The notes under the pieces: model-generated
Seen by the model: only the letters and a program-made list of their open reading frames with translations
Database searches by the model: none
What the model was told of the DNA's origin: nothing
Assembly: GCA_023437865.1 (NCBI GenBank)
Contig: JAEZFE010000304.1
Coordinates: 1 to 7,723, forward strand
Reading direction: 5' to 3'
DNA length: 7,723 bases
From: Pseudomonadota bacterium
GTDB taxonomy: Bacteria; Pseudomonadota; Alphaproteobacteria; Rhodospirillales; Magnetospirillaceae
Shown here: positions 1 to 7,135 of the stretch, in pieces
Numbering within the stretch: the stretch's first letter is position 1
Layout: each line of letters begins with the position of its first letter
Program-made: the position numbers and the translations under genes

Positions 1-293
1 GAGCCGGCGTTCCGCCCCGAGCCCCGCATGGAGCGCCCGGAGCCTTTCAGGCTGGCGCTGACGAAGCGGGCCCGGTAGGCGTCCACCTCGGCCAGCACCG
101 CCTTGTCCATGTTGGTCCGGAAGAAGCTGGTCTCGCGCAGGCGCGCGCCCGTCAGATCGTGACCCGAGAGGTCGCGGCCATCCAGGTAGCAGCGCTGCCA
201 ATCCACCTTGGGCTCGGCCGCCGCGTTGCAATCGGCGGCGAAGGCCCGGACCGGGAGCAGGAGAACAACTATCAACAGGGTGCCAACACGCAT
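1..293 (-). CDS. Secreted pentapeptide-repeat protein (C-terminus outside window)
   Basis: Reading leftwards from an ATG whose complement is at 291-293, the frame is open to the window edge (97 codons seen). Residues 1-19 form a signal peptide: a short basic start, a leucine/valine-rich core, then an AFA cleavage motif followed by ADC. The mature part has two cysteines (C22 and C35) around a VDW motif and could form a disulfide in the periplasm. From residue 42 there is a strict five-residue spacing of hydrophobic residues (42, 47, 52, 57, 62, 67, 77, 82; alanine at 72), as in DLSGH-DLTGA-RLRET. This is the signature of a right-handed pentapeptide beta-helix. After residue 82 the pattern fades into a Gly/Ser/Arg-rich stretch, so the helix may end there or the missing part may resume it. 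No strong ribosome binding site is visible before the ATG, but the signal peptide supports this start. The family is structural; no specific role can be given. Confidence 0.8.
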   Translation of the reverse strand, partial: MRVGTLLIVVLLLPVRAFAADCNAAAEPKVDWQRCYLDGRDLSGHDLTGARLRETSFFRTNMDKAVLAEVDAYRARFVSASLKGSGRSMRGSGRNAG

Positions 294-424
294 CTCTTAG
301 GTTTAATCCCGGAGCCCAGGCGCGCAAAGCGGAATTTCCACCTGACGGCACTGCCTTGGCGGAGTGTTTACGTGCACGCTGGGCGCACCCACCTAAGGCA
401 TGGGCGCAATTCACTGCCGGGACC
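294..424. promoter_or_regulatory. Divergent intergenic region with short repeats
   Basis: These 131 bases separate the outward-reading pentapeptide and TPR genes, so promoters for both should lie here. I cannot find a convincing -35/-10 pair. Visible structure: a perfect 8-bp palindrome CGTGCACG at 371-378, and a direct repeat TGGGCGCA at 380-387 and 401-408. The two repeat copies are offset by 21 bp, about two helical turns, a spacing compatible with a tandem regulator site. In such GC-rich sequence the repeat could be chance. Confidence 0.3.
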
Positions 425-1315
425 ATGATCATGACCCAGACGGCTGCGGACACCACCCTTATGGAAGCCGAAAAATTATGGCTGGCGGGCACGCCGCAAC
501 AAGCGCGCGAGGCCTTCCGCCGCGCCCGCCTGCTGTATCACGAGAACGGCGACGCACCCGGCGAGGCCCAGGCGCTCACCATGCTGGGCGATTTCGAGGT
601 GGAGACCGGCCATCTGGACGCGGCCAGCGAAGCCTATGCCGACGCCCGCACGCTGTATGCCCGCGACGGCGACCAGCACGATCAGGCCGGCGTGCTGGTC
701 CGCCTGGGCGAACTGGCCCACCGCGCCGGCAAGCCTGCCGACGCCGCCCAGTTCTTCGCCTCGGCCCGCGAGCTCTACGACAGCGCGTCGGACCATTCCG
801 GCTTGGCCCACGTGGCCAAACGCCAAGGCCACATGGAGCGCGACCAGGGCCGCCAGGACCGGGCGCTTGACCGCTATGGCGAGGCGTTAGCGCTGTACCG
901 GCGCGCCAACGACACCCTGGGCCAAGCAAACGTGCTGAAGGCCATGGCGCAATTGCACCGCAAGCTCGGCCAGAACGACATTGCTCACGAGGAATACGAG
1001 CAGGCGCTGGACTTCTATCGCGAGGCCGGCGACGCCCTGGGCGAGGCAACCTGCTGCCACGGCCTGGGCCACCTGCTGCACAGCCTGGGCAACAGAACCG
1101 ATGCCCGCCGCGTTCTCGAATCCGCCCGCCACCTGTTCGCCGCCACCGGCCATCTGAGAGGCGAGGCCGAAGTGCTGATGGATCTGGGCCGCCTGCTGAC
1201 CGTGGAGGATCAGGGCAAGGCCCAGAGCGCGTTCAAGCATGCCGCCAGCCTGTTCAAGCGCATGGGCGACGATCGCGCGGCGGAGGCCGAGATGGAGGCG
1301 GGAAAGTTCTTTTGA
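425..1315 (+). CDS. Tetratricopeptide-repeat protein, seven 40-residue units
   Basis: The product has 296 residues and consists almost entirely of helical repeats. From residue 37 the sequence falls into units of 40 residues (37-76, 77-116, 117-156, 157-196, 197-236), then one of 39 (237-275) and a half unit at the C-terminus (276-296). Each unit begins with an aromatic-containing LY/FY/LF motif followed by an acidic or small-residue turn, and contains TPR-type small residues such as ALTMLGDFEVETG and AYADA. The 40-residue period is that of the long-TPR type, also found in kinesin light chain and Rapsyn-like repeats, rather than the classical 34. There is no signal peptide, membrane segment or attached catalytic domain, so it is probably a cytoplasmic protein-protein interaction scaffold. 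The start at ATG 425 (or 431 in frame) is preferred over the upstream TTG at 356 because the residues before 425 do not look like protein; the ribosome binding site (GCCGGGA) is weak. The partner is unknown. Confidence 0.85.
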   Translation: MIMTQTAADTTLMEAEKLWLAGTPQQAREAFRRARLLYHENGDAPGEAQALTMLGDFEVETGHLDAASEAYADARTLYARDGDQHDQAGVLVRLGELAHRAGKPADAAQFFASARELYDSASDHSGLAHVAKRQGHMERDQGRQDRALDRYGEALALYRRANDTLGQANVLKAMAQLHRKLGQNDIAHEEYEQALDFYREAGDALGEATCCHGLGHLLHSLGNRTDARRVLESARHLFAATGHLRGEAEVLMDLGRLLTVEDQGKAQSAFKHAASLFKRMGDDRAAEAEMEAGKFF

Positions 1316-1317
1316 TG

Positions 1318-1383
1318 CTCCCCTCCCACTTGGTGGGAGAGGGAGTGACCCGCGCGAACCGTGGGAGGGTGAGGGAGCCGAGG
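1318..1383 (+). repeat. Two-hairpin palindromic intergenic repeat, copy 1
   Basis: This element begins 2 nt after the TPR stop codon. Head hairpin: arms CTCCCAC (1323-1329) and GTGGGAG (1333-1339) around a TTG loop, with a further imperfect outer stem. Second hairpin: CCCGCG (1349-1354) with CGTGGG (1360-1365), including one G-T pair. A tail GGGAGGGTGAGGG follows. It matches copy 2 (reverse strand, 1664-1729) at 43 of 61 positions in an ungapped hand alignment, with most differences in the second hairpin and the loop of the first. It resembles the short dispersed GC-rich palindromes (REP-like) common between genes of alphaproteobacteria. It could act as a transcript 3' end or mRNA stabiliser for the TPR gene, but lacks the T-run of an intrinsic terminator. 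Confidence 0.8.
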
Positions 1384-1413
1384 ATGTGGGTGCGCGCCGA
1401 TTCGCCACTGGCG

Positions 1414-1632
1414 TTAAAGGGCTGCCAGCCAACCGCTTGGCGCGTCATCGATGTCGAAACGGCTCGTCCGCATGATCCCATCATAATCTTTGTCGGTCAT
1501 CCAGCCGGGGCGGCCCTCTACCACCTGTAGGTCCGGATACTTGCGGGTGACCTCCTCAGCGGAGCGAGCCGAGATAACGGCCCAGACACCGCCCATGCCG
1601 TAGTCGTAGACTGCGAGAAACTCGGTCTTCAT
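1414..1632 (-). CDS. Small conserved-looking protein of unknown function (72 aa)
   Basis: A 72-residue protein starts at an ATG with a strong ribosome binding site (AGGAAGG, complement at 1639-1645) six bases upstream. It begins MKTEFLAVYDYGMGGVWAVI, then has a helix-like stretch (SARSAEEVTRKYP, residues 21-33), a PGWMTDKDYD segment (42-51) and an acidic FDIDD near the C-terminus (59-63). The layout of a beta strand, a glycine turn, a helix and a conserved-looking W/P/acidic C-terminal half suggests a compact single-domain protein. It reminds me of short uncharacterised proteins with a YDYG...GVWA start in actinobacteria and proteobacteria, but I cannot confirm this without a search. There is no signal peptide or membrane segment. 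It lies 104 nt after the Dabb gene on the same strand, separated by repeat copy 2, and has repeat copy 1 beyond its stop. It may be the operon tail or independently transcribed. Confidence 0.8.
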   Translation of the reverse strand: MKTEFLAVYDYGMGGVWAVISARSAEEVTRKYPDLQVVEGRPGWMTDKDYDGIMRTSRFDIDDAPSGWLAAL

Positions 1633-1638
1633 CTGCGG

Positions 1639-1645
1639 CCTTCCT
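1639..1645 (-). promoter_or_regulatory. Strong ribosome binding site of the 72-aa gene
   Basis: AGGAAGG on the minus strand lies six bases before the ATG at 1632. It fixes the start and shows this is not a shadow frame: the longer open frame running through to about 2163 has no comparable site and overlaps the Dabb and amidase genes. Confidence 0.75.
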
Positions 1646-1663
1646 GAACAAGGAGCGACATTA

Positions 1664-1729
1664 CCGTGGCCCCCGCACCCTCCCATGCTGGCGCATGGCC
1701 CCTCCCTCTCCCACTTGGTGGGAGAGGGG
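1664..1729 (-). repeat. Two-hairpin palindromic intergenic repeat, copy 2
   Basis: This element starts 7 nt after the Dabb stop codon on the minus strand and extends towards the 72-aa gene. The head hairpin has a perfect 11-bp stem (CCCTCTCCCAC at 1704-1714 with GTGGGAGAGGG at 1718-1728). The second hairpin is CCATGC (1683-1688) with GCATGG (1693-1698) around a 4-nt loop. The tail matches copy 1. A 21-nt head core (1708-1728) is identical on the plus strand to copy 1 (1323-1343), although the tails of the two copies point in opposite directions, so the head is flipped relative to the tail in one copy. Together the copies bracket the 72-aa gene as inverted repeats. Confidence 0.8.
1704..1728 (-). 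terminator. Possible transcript end or stabilising hairpin after the Dabb gene
   Basis: The 11-bp perfect stem with a 3-nt loop begins only eight bases past the Dabb stop and would be very stable in RNA. No T-run follows it, so it does not meet the intrinsic-terminator definition. It could stop transcription weakly, pause polymerase, or protect the operon mRNA from 3' exonucleases. It would then partly uncouple the 72-aa gene from the upstream three genes. Confidence 0.4.
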
Positions 1730-1736
1730 TACCTTT

Positions 1737-2036
1737 TCAAATCTCGTAATCCACCACCCGGCGTTCCACCCGCGCCGCCTTGACCACCGGGGCGGCGGCC
1801 AGGTGGTCGGGGTGGTGGTGATAGGCGTCCAGCGCCGCGCGGCTTTCGAAATCCGAGACCAGGGCCACATCCGCCGAATCGGGGCCGGCGCTGAAATCGA
1901 TGCCGACCTCCAGCCGGATCAGGCCGGGGATCTTGCCGTTCAGGTCCTCCAGCGCGCGCTTGATATCGCGGGCCTGGGCCGCGCGCGCTTCGGGGGTGTC
2001 GCCGTTCAGGCGCCAGAACACGAGGTGACGGATCAT
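1737..2036 (-). CDS. Dabb-domain (stress-responsive A/B barrel) protein
   Basis: A 99-residue protein matching the dimeric alpha-beta barrel (Dabb, Pfam PF07876) family in length and pattern. It starts with the strand MIRHLVFWRL, continues with a long helix (residues 14-32), a strand around RLEVGIDF (41-48), a strand SADVALVSDF (54-63), a helix with AYHHHPDH (71-78) and a final strand RRVVDYEI. The N-terminal IRHxVxxR pattern and the AYxxHPxH motif are characteristic of the family. Such proteins act as small dimeric enzymes or stress proteins; the particular reaction here is unknown. ATG at 2036 is chosen because GAGGAA lies just upstream and the Dabb strand begins there; the in-frame extension to 2072 lies inside the amidase end. 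The start is 8 nt after the amidase stop, so translation is probably coupled. Confidence 0.85.
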   Translation of the reverse strand: MIRHLVFWRLNGDTPEARAAQARDIKRALEDLNGKIPGLIRLEVGIDFSAGPDSADVALVSDFESRAALDAYHHHPDHLAAAPVVKAARVERRVVDYEI

Positions 2037-2040
2037 CAAT

Positions 2041-2046
2041 TTCCTC
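2041..2046 (-). promoter_or_regulatory. Ribosome binding site of the Dabb gene overlapping the amidase stop
   Basis: GAGGAA on the minus strand, four bases before the Dabb ATG, shares bases with the TGA stop of the amidase (complement at 2045-2047). This arrangement is typical of translational coupling and decides the start at 2036. Confidence 0.65.
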
Positions 2047-3508
2047 AGAGGTTGGGGCGGCGGCCAGCCCATGGGCGGGCGGCCTCCAATTGGCCCGCCA
2101 AACTGAACAGCAGGCCGTCCTTACCCGGTCCGGCGCTGAACTGGACGCCGATGGGCAGACCATCGGCGCCCCAATGCAGCGGCACCGACATGGCCGGCAG
2201 GCCGGTGATGTTGGCGAGGGGGGTGAACGGGATGGGCACCGAGCTCTTGCGGATGAGTTGGTCCAGCAGCCCGGTGCCGTAGCAGCGGCGGCCCAGCCTG
2301 GTGCGGGTCAGCAGCGCCGCCATGGCCCTCTCGACCCAATTCAGGTCGAAATCCGCATGGCCGAAGGCGCGCACCGCCATCACCGGGGTCAGCAGGATAT
2401 CGGTGTTGTCATGGAAGGCGCGCATGCGCGCGGTGGTCTCGGCCCAGGTGGCGAGCGCGGCCTGGTACGCGTCGGCGCGGACGCCCTCGCCCATTTCGGC
2501 CATCATCCGGGTGCCGGGTTCCAGTTCGGGCTGGATCGGGCGCCGTCGTTTCTCTGAGATCTCGTTCATCTGGCGGGCGGTCGAGGCCATGACGACGGTG
2601 AGAAAGGCGCGCAGCATGGCGCGGCCATCATAGGGCAGCGCGCACACCTCGACCTGATGGCCGAGTTCCTCCAGCAGCATCGCCGCTTGCCCCGCCGCCT
2701 CAACGCATTCGGCATCCACCCGTCCACCGGCAGCGGACTCGACGCACAGGCCGATGCGCAGCTTGCCCGGCGGGCGCCTGGCATGGGCGGTGTACGAGCC
2801 CGGCGGCGGATGATCGGGGTCAAGCACCGCCACCCGCTTGGCGGTCCAGTCCAGATAGGCCGCCGAATCGCGCACGCTGATGGTAGTGGCGTGGTTGACC
2901 ACGGCACCGGCCCAGAAACGGTCGGTGTCCCACGGATTGAGGCCGCGCGACGGCTTGAAGCCGAACACGCCGCAGGTGGAGGCCGGCAGCCGGATCGAGC
3001 CGCCGCCGTCGGAGGACGACGCCATCGGCACCAGCCGCGCCGCCACCGCAGCGGTGGAACCGCCCGACGACCCCGCCGAGTTGACCGCCAGCCGCCAGGG
3101 ATTGCGGGTGGGGCCGAAGGCCTGTGGGTTGGTGATCGGCGAGCAGCCGAATTCCGGGGTGTTGGTCTTGCCCAGCACGATGAAACCGGCCTCGCGGATG
3201 GCCCGGGCCTGATCGCATTCGAAATCGGGCACAAACTTCATCAGCGCCCGGCTGCCATTGGCACAGCGCACGCCAGGGATGAACACGCCCAAATCCTTGA
3301 CCAGGAACGGCACCCCCGAGAACGGTCCCGGCGGCGGGGCCTCAGCCTGCTGGCGGGCGCGGTCGAACATGGGCGTGATGACGGCGTTAAGCACCGGGTT
3401 CAGCCGTTCAATGCGCCCGACGGCGTCATCCACCAGATCGGCGGCGGAAACCTCGCCCGACCGCACCAGCGCCGCCATGGCGAGACCATCAAGATCGTCG
3501 AACGCCAT
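2045..3508 (-). CDS. Amidase-signature (AS) family hydrolase
   Basis: A 487-residue cytoplasmic amidase (C-N hydrolase of the EC 3.5.1.4 type), of normal length for the family. The Ser-cisSer-Lys triad is visible: K71 in FLVKDLG, the GSSGGS loop (S147/S148 providing the cis serine) and the nucleophile S171 in DGGGSIRLPAS. The family's GVFGFKPSRG follows at 180-189. The C-terminal half carries TPLANITGLPAMSVPLHW and GLPIGVQF, also standard. The overall pattern recalls the subgroup that includes 6-aminohexanoate cyclic dimer hydrolase (NylA-like), but the substrate cannot be read from sequence. One deviation: the nucleophile loop reads ASSSDGGGS where relatives commonly have a histidine or glycine in place of one serine. 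The start overlaps the upstream stop by one base (TAATG) and has only a weak ribosome binding site, so translation depends on the upstream gene. In context it probably acts after or beside the ring-opening enzyme on an amide product. Confidence 0.92.
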   Translation of the reverse strand: MAFDDLDGLAMAALVRSGEVSAADLVDDAVGRIERLNPVLNAVITPMFDRARQQAEAPPPGPFSGVPFLVKDLGVFIPGVRCANGSRALMKFVPDFECDQARAIREAGFIVLGKTNTPEFGCSPITNPQAFGPTRNPWRLAVNSAGSSGGSTAAVAARLVPMASSSDGGGSIRLPASTCGVFGFKPSRGLNPWDTDRFWAGAVVNHATTISVRDSAAYLDWTAKRVAVLDPDHPPPGSYTAHARRPPGKLRIGLCVESAAGGRVDAECVEAAGQAAMLLEELGHQVEVCALPYDGRAMLRAFLTVVMASTARQMNEISEKRRRPIQPELEPGTRMMAEMGEGVRADAYQAALATWAETTARMRAFHDNTDILLTPVMAVRAFGHADFDLNWVERAMAALLTRTRLGRRCYGTGLLDQLIRKSSVPIPFTPLANITGLPAMSVPLHWGADGLPIGVQFSAGPGKDGLLFSLAGQLEAARPWAGRRPNL

Positions 3509-6500
3509 TATTTCCGTCCAAACCCGCCGCCACCCGGCGTCTCGACCACGAACACGTCGCCGGGCCGCATTTCGACCCGAGCGGTGCCGCCCAGTTCCTC
3601 GACACTGCCGTCGGCGCGCTCCACCGCATTGCGGCCCGGCAGGGCGTCGCCGCCGCCGTCCAGGCCGAAGGGAGCGATCCGGCGGCGATTCGACAGGATG
3701 CCGGCGGTCATGGGTTCGAGGAACTTCAGCCTCCGCACCACGCCGTCGCCGCCCCTGGAAGCGCCCTCGCCGCCCGAGCCCTTGCGGATGCTGAAGCCGT
3801 CCACCAGCACCGGGAAGCGCCATTCCAGCACCTCGGCATCGGTCAGCCGCGAATTGGTCATGTGGGCCTGCACCGCGCTGGCGCCGTCGAAGCCGGGGCC
3901 AGCGCCAGCGCCGCCGCAGATCGTCTCGTAATACTGATAGTGCTCGTTACCGAAGGTCAGGTTGTTCATGGTGCCCTGGCTGGCGGCCATGGCCTTGAGC
4001 GCGCCCATCAGGCAATCGACCACTGCCTGGCTGGTCTCGACATTGCCGGCCACTACCGCAGCCGGCGGCTGGGGCGCCAGCAGCGAGCCATCGGGGATGA
4101 CCAAGGTCAGCGGCTTCAGGCAACCCTCGTTGAGTGGGATGGCATCGTCGACGATGCAGCGGAAGACGTAGAGCACCGCCGCCCGCGCAATGGCGGTGGG
4201 GGCGTTGGCGTTGCCGGGGCGCTGGGGCGAGGTGCCGGTGAAGTCGATGATGGCCGAGCGGGCCGCCTTGTCCACCGTGATGGCAACCTGGATACGGGCG
4301 CCGTCATCCATCTCCACCGCAAAAGCGCCATCGTCGAGGTTGGCGAGCACCCGGCGGACCGATTCCTCGGCATTGGCCTGCACGTGGCCCATATAGGCGG
4401 CGACCGTTTCGGAACCGAATTGTTCGACCATGCGCAGCAACTCGCGGGCGCCCTTTTCATTGGCGGCCAACTGCGCTTGCAGGTCGGCGATATTCTGGCG
4501 CAGGTTGCGGGTGGGGTACGGCCCGGCGCTCAGCCGCTCGGAAATCTCGGCCTCACGGAACAGCCCGCCTTCCACCAGCGGCAGATTATCAAGCAGCACG
4601 CCCTCCTGCTCGATGGAGGTGGAATCGGGCGGCATGGAGCCCGGCGTGATGCCGCCGATATCGGCGTGATGGCCGCGGCTGGCGACATAGAACAGCGGCT
4701 TGCCGCTTTCGAACACCGGGGTGATGACGGTGATGTCGGGCAGATGGGTGCCGCCGGCATAGGGCGAGTTGAGGACGAAGGAATCCCCAGCCGTCATGGA
4801 GCCGGCGCGGGTGCGGATGATGGTGCGCACGCTTTCGCCCATGCTGCCCAGATGGACCGGGATGTGCGGCGCATTGGCGACCAGCCCGCCTTCGGCGTCG
4901 AACACCGCGCAGGAGAAATCCAGGCGTTCCTTGATGTTAACCGAATGGGCGGTGTTGGCCAGCACCGCGCCCATTTGCTCGGCCACGCTCATGAACAGGT
5001 TGTTGAACACCTCCAGCAGCACCGGGTCCACCTGGGTGCCGGCAGCAAACCGTTGCGGGCGCGGAACGACGCGAGTCAGGATCAGGTGGCGCTTGGCGGT
5101 CATCTCGGCGCGCCAGCCCGGCTCAACTACGTTCGTGCCGGTGGGCTCGGTGATGATGGCGGGGCCGTCCACCTTATGGCCGGGCAGCAGGGCCTCGCGG
5201 TCATAGACCGCCGCGTCGTGCCAGTCGTTGGCGGTGAAGATGCGGGTGCGCGCCTTGAGCTTGGGCGGGGCCGATGTGGTAACCGTGACCTCGGGCTCGG
5301 CCACGGTTTCACCGCCACCGGCCACCTCGACGCTGACCGCCTCGACCACCAGCGGGCGATCCATAACGAAACCGAAACGGGCGCGGTGGGCGGCCTCGAA
5401 GTTGGTGGCGAGGCCGCCCGGATCGGCACCCTCCACCTCCAGCGCGGTGTCCGAGCCCTGGTATTTCAGGAACACCTTGCGTATGGAGCGCATGTCGGTC
5501 AGCTCGACGCCCTGGCGCTCCAGTTCGGCGCGGCCCTCCAGCTCCAGATCGGCGAAGGCGCGGCTGACCAGCTTGAAGCTGTCGTCGTCCAGCACCGCCT
5601 CCAGCGCGCGCTCCTTCATGACGCGCAGATCGGCCAGGCCCATGCCGTAGGCCGACAGCACGCCGGCCAGCGGATGCAGGAAAACGATGTCCATGTTCAG
5701 CGCGTCGGCCACCAGGCAGGCATGCTGGCCGCCGGCACCACCGAAACACACCAGGGCATAGCGGGTGACGTCGTAGCCGCGCGCCACGCTGACCTGCTTG
5801 ATGGCGTTGGCCATGTTCAGCACGGCGATGGACAGAAAGCCCTCCGCCACCTGCTCGGGCGTGCGGCCATCCCCGATGCGGCTGGCCAGCTCGATGAAGC
5901 GGGCACGCACCGCCGGTGCGTCCACCGGCTGGTCGGCATTGGGGCCGAACACATGGGGGAAGAAGGCGGGCTGCAGCTTGCCCACCATGACGTTGCAATC
6001 GGTGACCGACAGCGGCCCGCCGCGCCGGTAGCAGGTGGGGCCGGGATTGGCCCCCGCCGAATCGGGGCCAACACGGAAGCGGGCACCGTCGTAATGCAGG
6101 ATCGAGCCGCCGCCGGCCGCCACGGTATGAATGCGCATCATGGGTGCGCGCAGGCGGATGCCGGCCACATGGGTGTCGAAGCTGCGCTCGTAAGCGCCGT
6201 CGTAATGGCACACATCGGTCGAGGTGCCGCCCATGTCAAAGCCAATCAGCCGGGTGAAGCCGGCCATGAAGGCGGTGCGCACCGCGCCGACCACGCCACC
6301 CGCCGGGCCGGACAGAATGGCATCCTTGCCCTGGAAACGCCGGGCGTCGGTCAGCCCGCCCGAGCTTTGCATGAACATCAGGCGCGAGCCTTCGAGCTGG
6401 CCCGCCACCTGGTCCACATAGCGGCGCAGGATGGGCGACAGGTAGGCGTCGACCACGGTGGTGTCGCCGCGCCCGACCACCTTCATCAGCGGGCTGGCTT

Positions 6501-7080
6501 CGTGGCTGAGGCTGACCTGGGTGAAGCCGATGGCGCGGGCCAGCGCGCCGACCGCCTTCTCATGCTCGGGGAAGCGGTAGGCGTGCAGGAACACCACGGC
6601 CACCGAACGGATGCCGGCGTCATAGGCGGCACGCAGTCCGGCCTCGGCGGCCTCCAGATCCAACGGCGCAAGTTCCTCGCCGCGCGGCCCCATGCGCTCG
6701 GGGATCTCGATTACCCGCTCGTACAGCATTTCGGGCAATTGGATGGCGCGGGCGAACAGATCGGGGCGGTTCTGGGTGCCGATGGCCAACAGATCGGCGA
6801 AGCCCTTAGTCACCGCCAGCACGGTGCGGTCGCCCTTGCGCTCCAGCAGCGCGTTGGTGGCCACCGTGGTGCCCATCTTGACCGCCGCCACCTGCTCGGG
6901 CGGGATCGGCTCGCCCTCCTTCAGGCCCAGGCAACGGCGGATGCCGGCGATGGCGGCGTCCGTGTACTGCTCGGGATTCTCCGACAGCAGCTTCAGCGTC
7001 TGCAGCGTTCCCGTGGGCGTGCGCGCCACGATGTCGGTGAAGGTGCCGCCGCGATCGATCCAGAACTGCCAGCCCGCCAT
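3508..7080 (-). CDS. Fused hydantoinase A/B, 5-oxoprolinase-type (ATP-hydrolysing)
   Basis: A 1190-residue protein joining both hydantoinase subunits. The A half (about 1-670) starts with [12 protein letters not shown] (7-18), the family's N-terminal ATP-fold motif. It continues with [16 protein letters not shown] (68-83), [10 protein letters not shown] (257-266), [12 protein letters not shown] (280-291), TVAAGGGSI (319-327), [18 protein letters not shown] (338-355) and [10 protein letters not shown] (445-454). The B half (about 684-1190) begins [12 protein letters not shown] and contains [15 protein letters not shown] (771-785), [10 protein letters not shown] (801-810) and the ending [15 protein letters not shown]. 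The known reaction of the fused type is 5-oxo-L-proline + ATP + 2 H2O to L-glutamate + ADP + Pi; relatives open hydantoins, and distant ones are carboxylases. Length and single-chain layout favour 5-oxoprolinase, but sequence alone does not exclude a hydantoin or other lactam. ATG 7080 is chosen for its GGGAGGG site and the family start just after it; the frame extends to 7152 without support. It is the first gene of the operon. Confidence 0.93.
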   Translation of the reverse strand: MAGWQFWIDRGGTFTDIVARTPTGTLQTLKLLSENPEQYTDAAIAGIRRCLGLKEGEPIPPEQVAAVKMGTTVATNALLERKGDRTVLAVTKGFADLLAIGTQNRPDLFARAIQLPEMLYERVIEIPERMGPRGEELAPLDLEAAEAGLRAAYDAGIRSVAVVFLHAYRFPEHEKAVGALARAIGFTQVSLSHEASPLMKVVGRGDTTVVDAYLSPILRRYVDQVAGQLEGSRLMFMQSSGGLTDARRFQGKDAILSGPAGGVVGAVRTAFMAGFTRLIGFDMGGTSTDVCHYDGAYERSFDTHVAGIRLRAPMMRIHTVAAGGGSILHYDGARFRVGPDSAGANPGPTCYRRGGPLSVTDCNVMVGKLQPAFFPHVFGPNADQPVDAPAVRARFIELASRIGDGRTPEQVAEGFLSIAVLNMANAIKQVSVARGYDVTRYALVCFGGAGGQHACLVADALNMDIVFLHPLAGVLSAYGMGLADLRVMKERALEAVLDDDSFKLVSRAFADLELEGRAELERQGVELTDMRSIRKVFLKYQGSDTALEVEGADPGGLATNFEAAHRARFGFVMDRPLVVEAVSVEVAGGGETVAEPEVTVTTSAPPKLKARTRIFTANDWHDAAVYDREALLPGHKVDGPAIITEPTGTNVVEPGWRAEMTAKRHLILTRVVPRPQRFAAGTQVDPVLLEVFNNLFMSVAEQMGAVLANTAHSVNIKERLDFSCAVFDAEGGLVANAPHIPVHLGSMGESVRTIIRTRAGSMTAGDSFVLNSPYAGGTHLPDITVITPVFESGKPLFYVASRGHHADIGGITPGSMPPDSTSIEQEGVLLDNLPLVEGGLFREAEISERLSAGPYPTRNLRQNIADLQAQLAANEKGARELLRMVEQFGSETVAAYMGHVQANAEESVRRVLANLDDGAFAVEMDDGARIQVAITVDKAARSAIIDFTGTSPQRPGNANAPTAIARAAVLYVFRCIVDDAIPLNEGCLKPLTLVIPDGSLLAPQPPAAVVAGNVETSQAVVDCLMGALKAMAASQGTMNNLTFGNEHYQYYETICGGAGAGPGFDGASAVQAHMTNSRLTDAEVLEWRFPVLVDGFSIRKGSGGEGASRGGDGVVRRLKFLEPMTAGILSNRRRIAPFGLDGGGDALPGRNAVERADGSVEELGGTARVEMRPGDVFVVETPGGGGFGRK

Positions 7081-7085
7081 GCCCA

Positions 7086-7092
7086 CCCTCCC
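7086..7092 (-). promoter_or_regulatory. Ribosome binding site of the hydantoinase/oxoprolinase gene
   Basis: GGGAGGG on the minus strand lies five bases before the ATG at 7080. It rules in this start over the in-frame ATG at 7152, which has no Shine-Dalgarno sequence and would add 24 residues unlike the family's N-terminus. Confidence 0.75.
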
Positions 7093-7135
7093 GGATTTGG
7101 GCAACGATGCTAACCCAGGACGGCGTGGGGCGAAA

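Noticed and set aside
159..428. An 89-codon plus-strand frame over the pentapeptide gene
   Set aside because: It opposes a gene with a clear signal peptide and five-residue periodicity, and has no ribosome binding site or recognisable content.
1318..1729. A composite transposon or insertion sequence carrying the 72-aa gene
   Set aside because: The flanking repeats are REP-like hairpins, not IS ends; there is no transposase and no target-site duplication that I can see.
1414..2163. A longer 249-codon version of the 72-aa gene
   Set aside because: The extra part overlaps the Dabb gene and amidase end in another frame and reads through repeat copy 2 (giving a KWEREG-type repeat-derived peptide). 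The strong ribosome binding site at 1639-1645 supports the short form.
3509..3823. N-terminal extension of the amidase frame up to 3823
   Set aside because: It lies within the oxoprolinase C-terminus and has an arginine-rich, non-family sequence; the amidase family begins at the ATG at 3508.
2657..3931. A 424-codon open frame on the plus strand across the amidase
   Set aside because: Low-complexity Arg/Gly/Ala-rich translation, spans the amidase/oxoprolinase junction, and opposes a gene with an intact catalytic triad.
3862..7113. A 1083-codon open frame on the plus strand, antisense to almost the whole oxoprolinase gene
   Set aside because: The translation is rich in His, Gly, Ala, Arg and Gln with no recognisable domain, as expected from the complement of a GC-rich gene with strong third-position bias. 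The minus-strand frame has clear family motifs throughout.
7101..7117. Sigma-54-like promoter for the oxoprolinase operon on the minus strand
   Set aside because: The TGG...TTGC pattern has 11 bases between GG and GC instead of the required 10, and the upstream element is otherwise poor.
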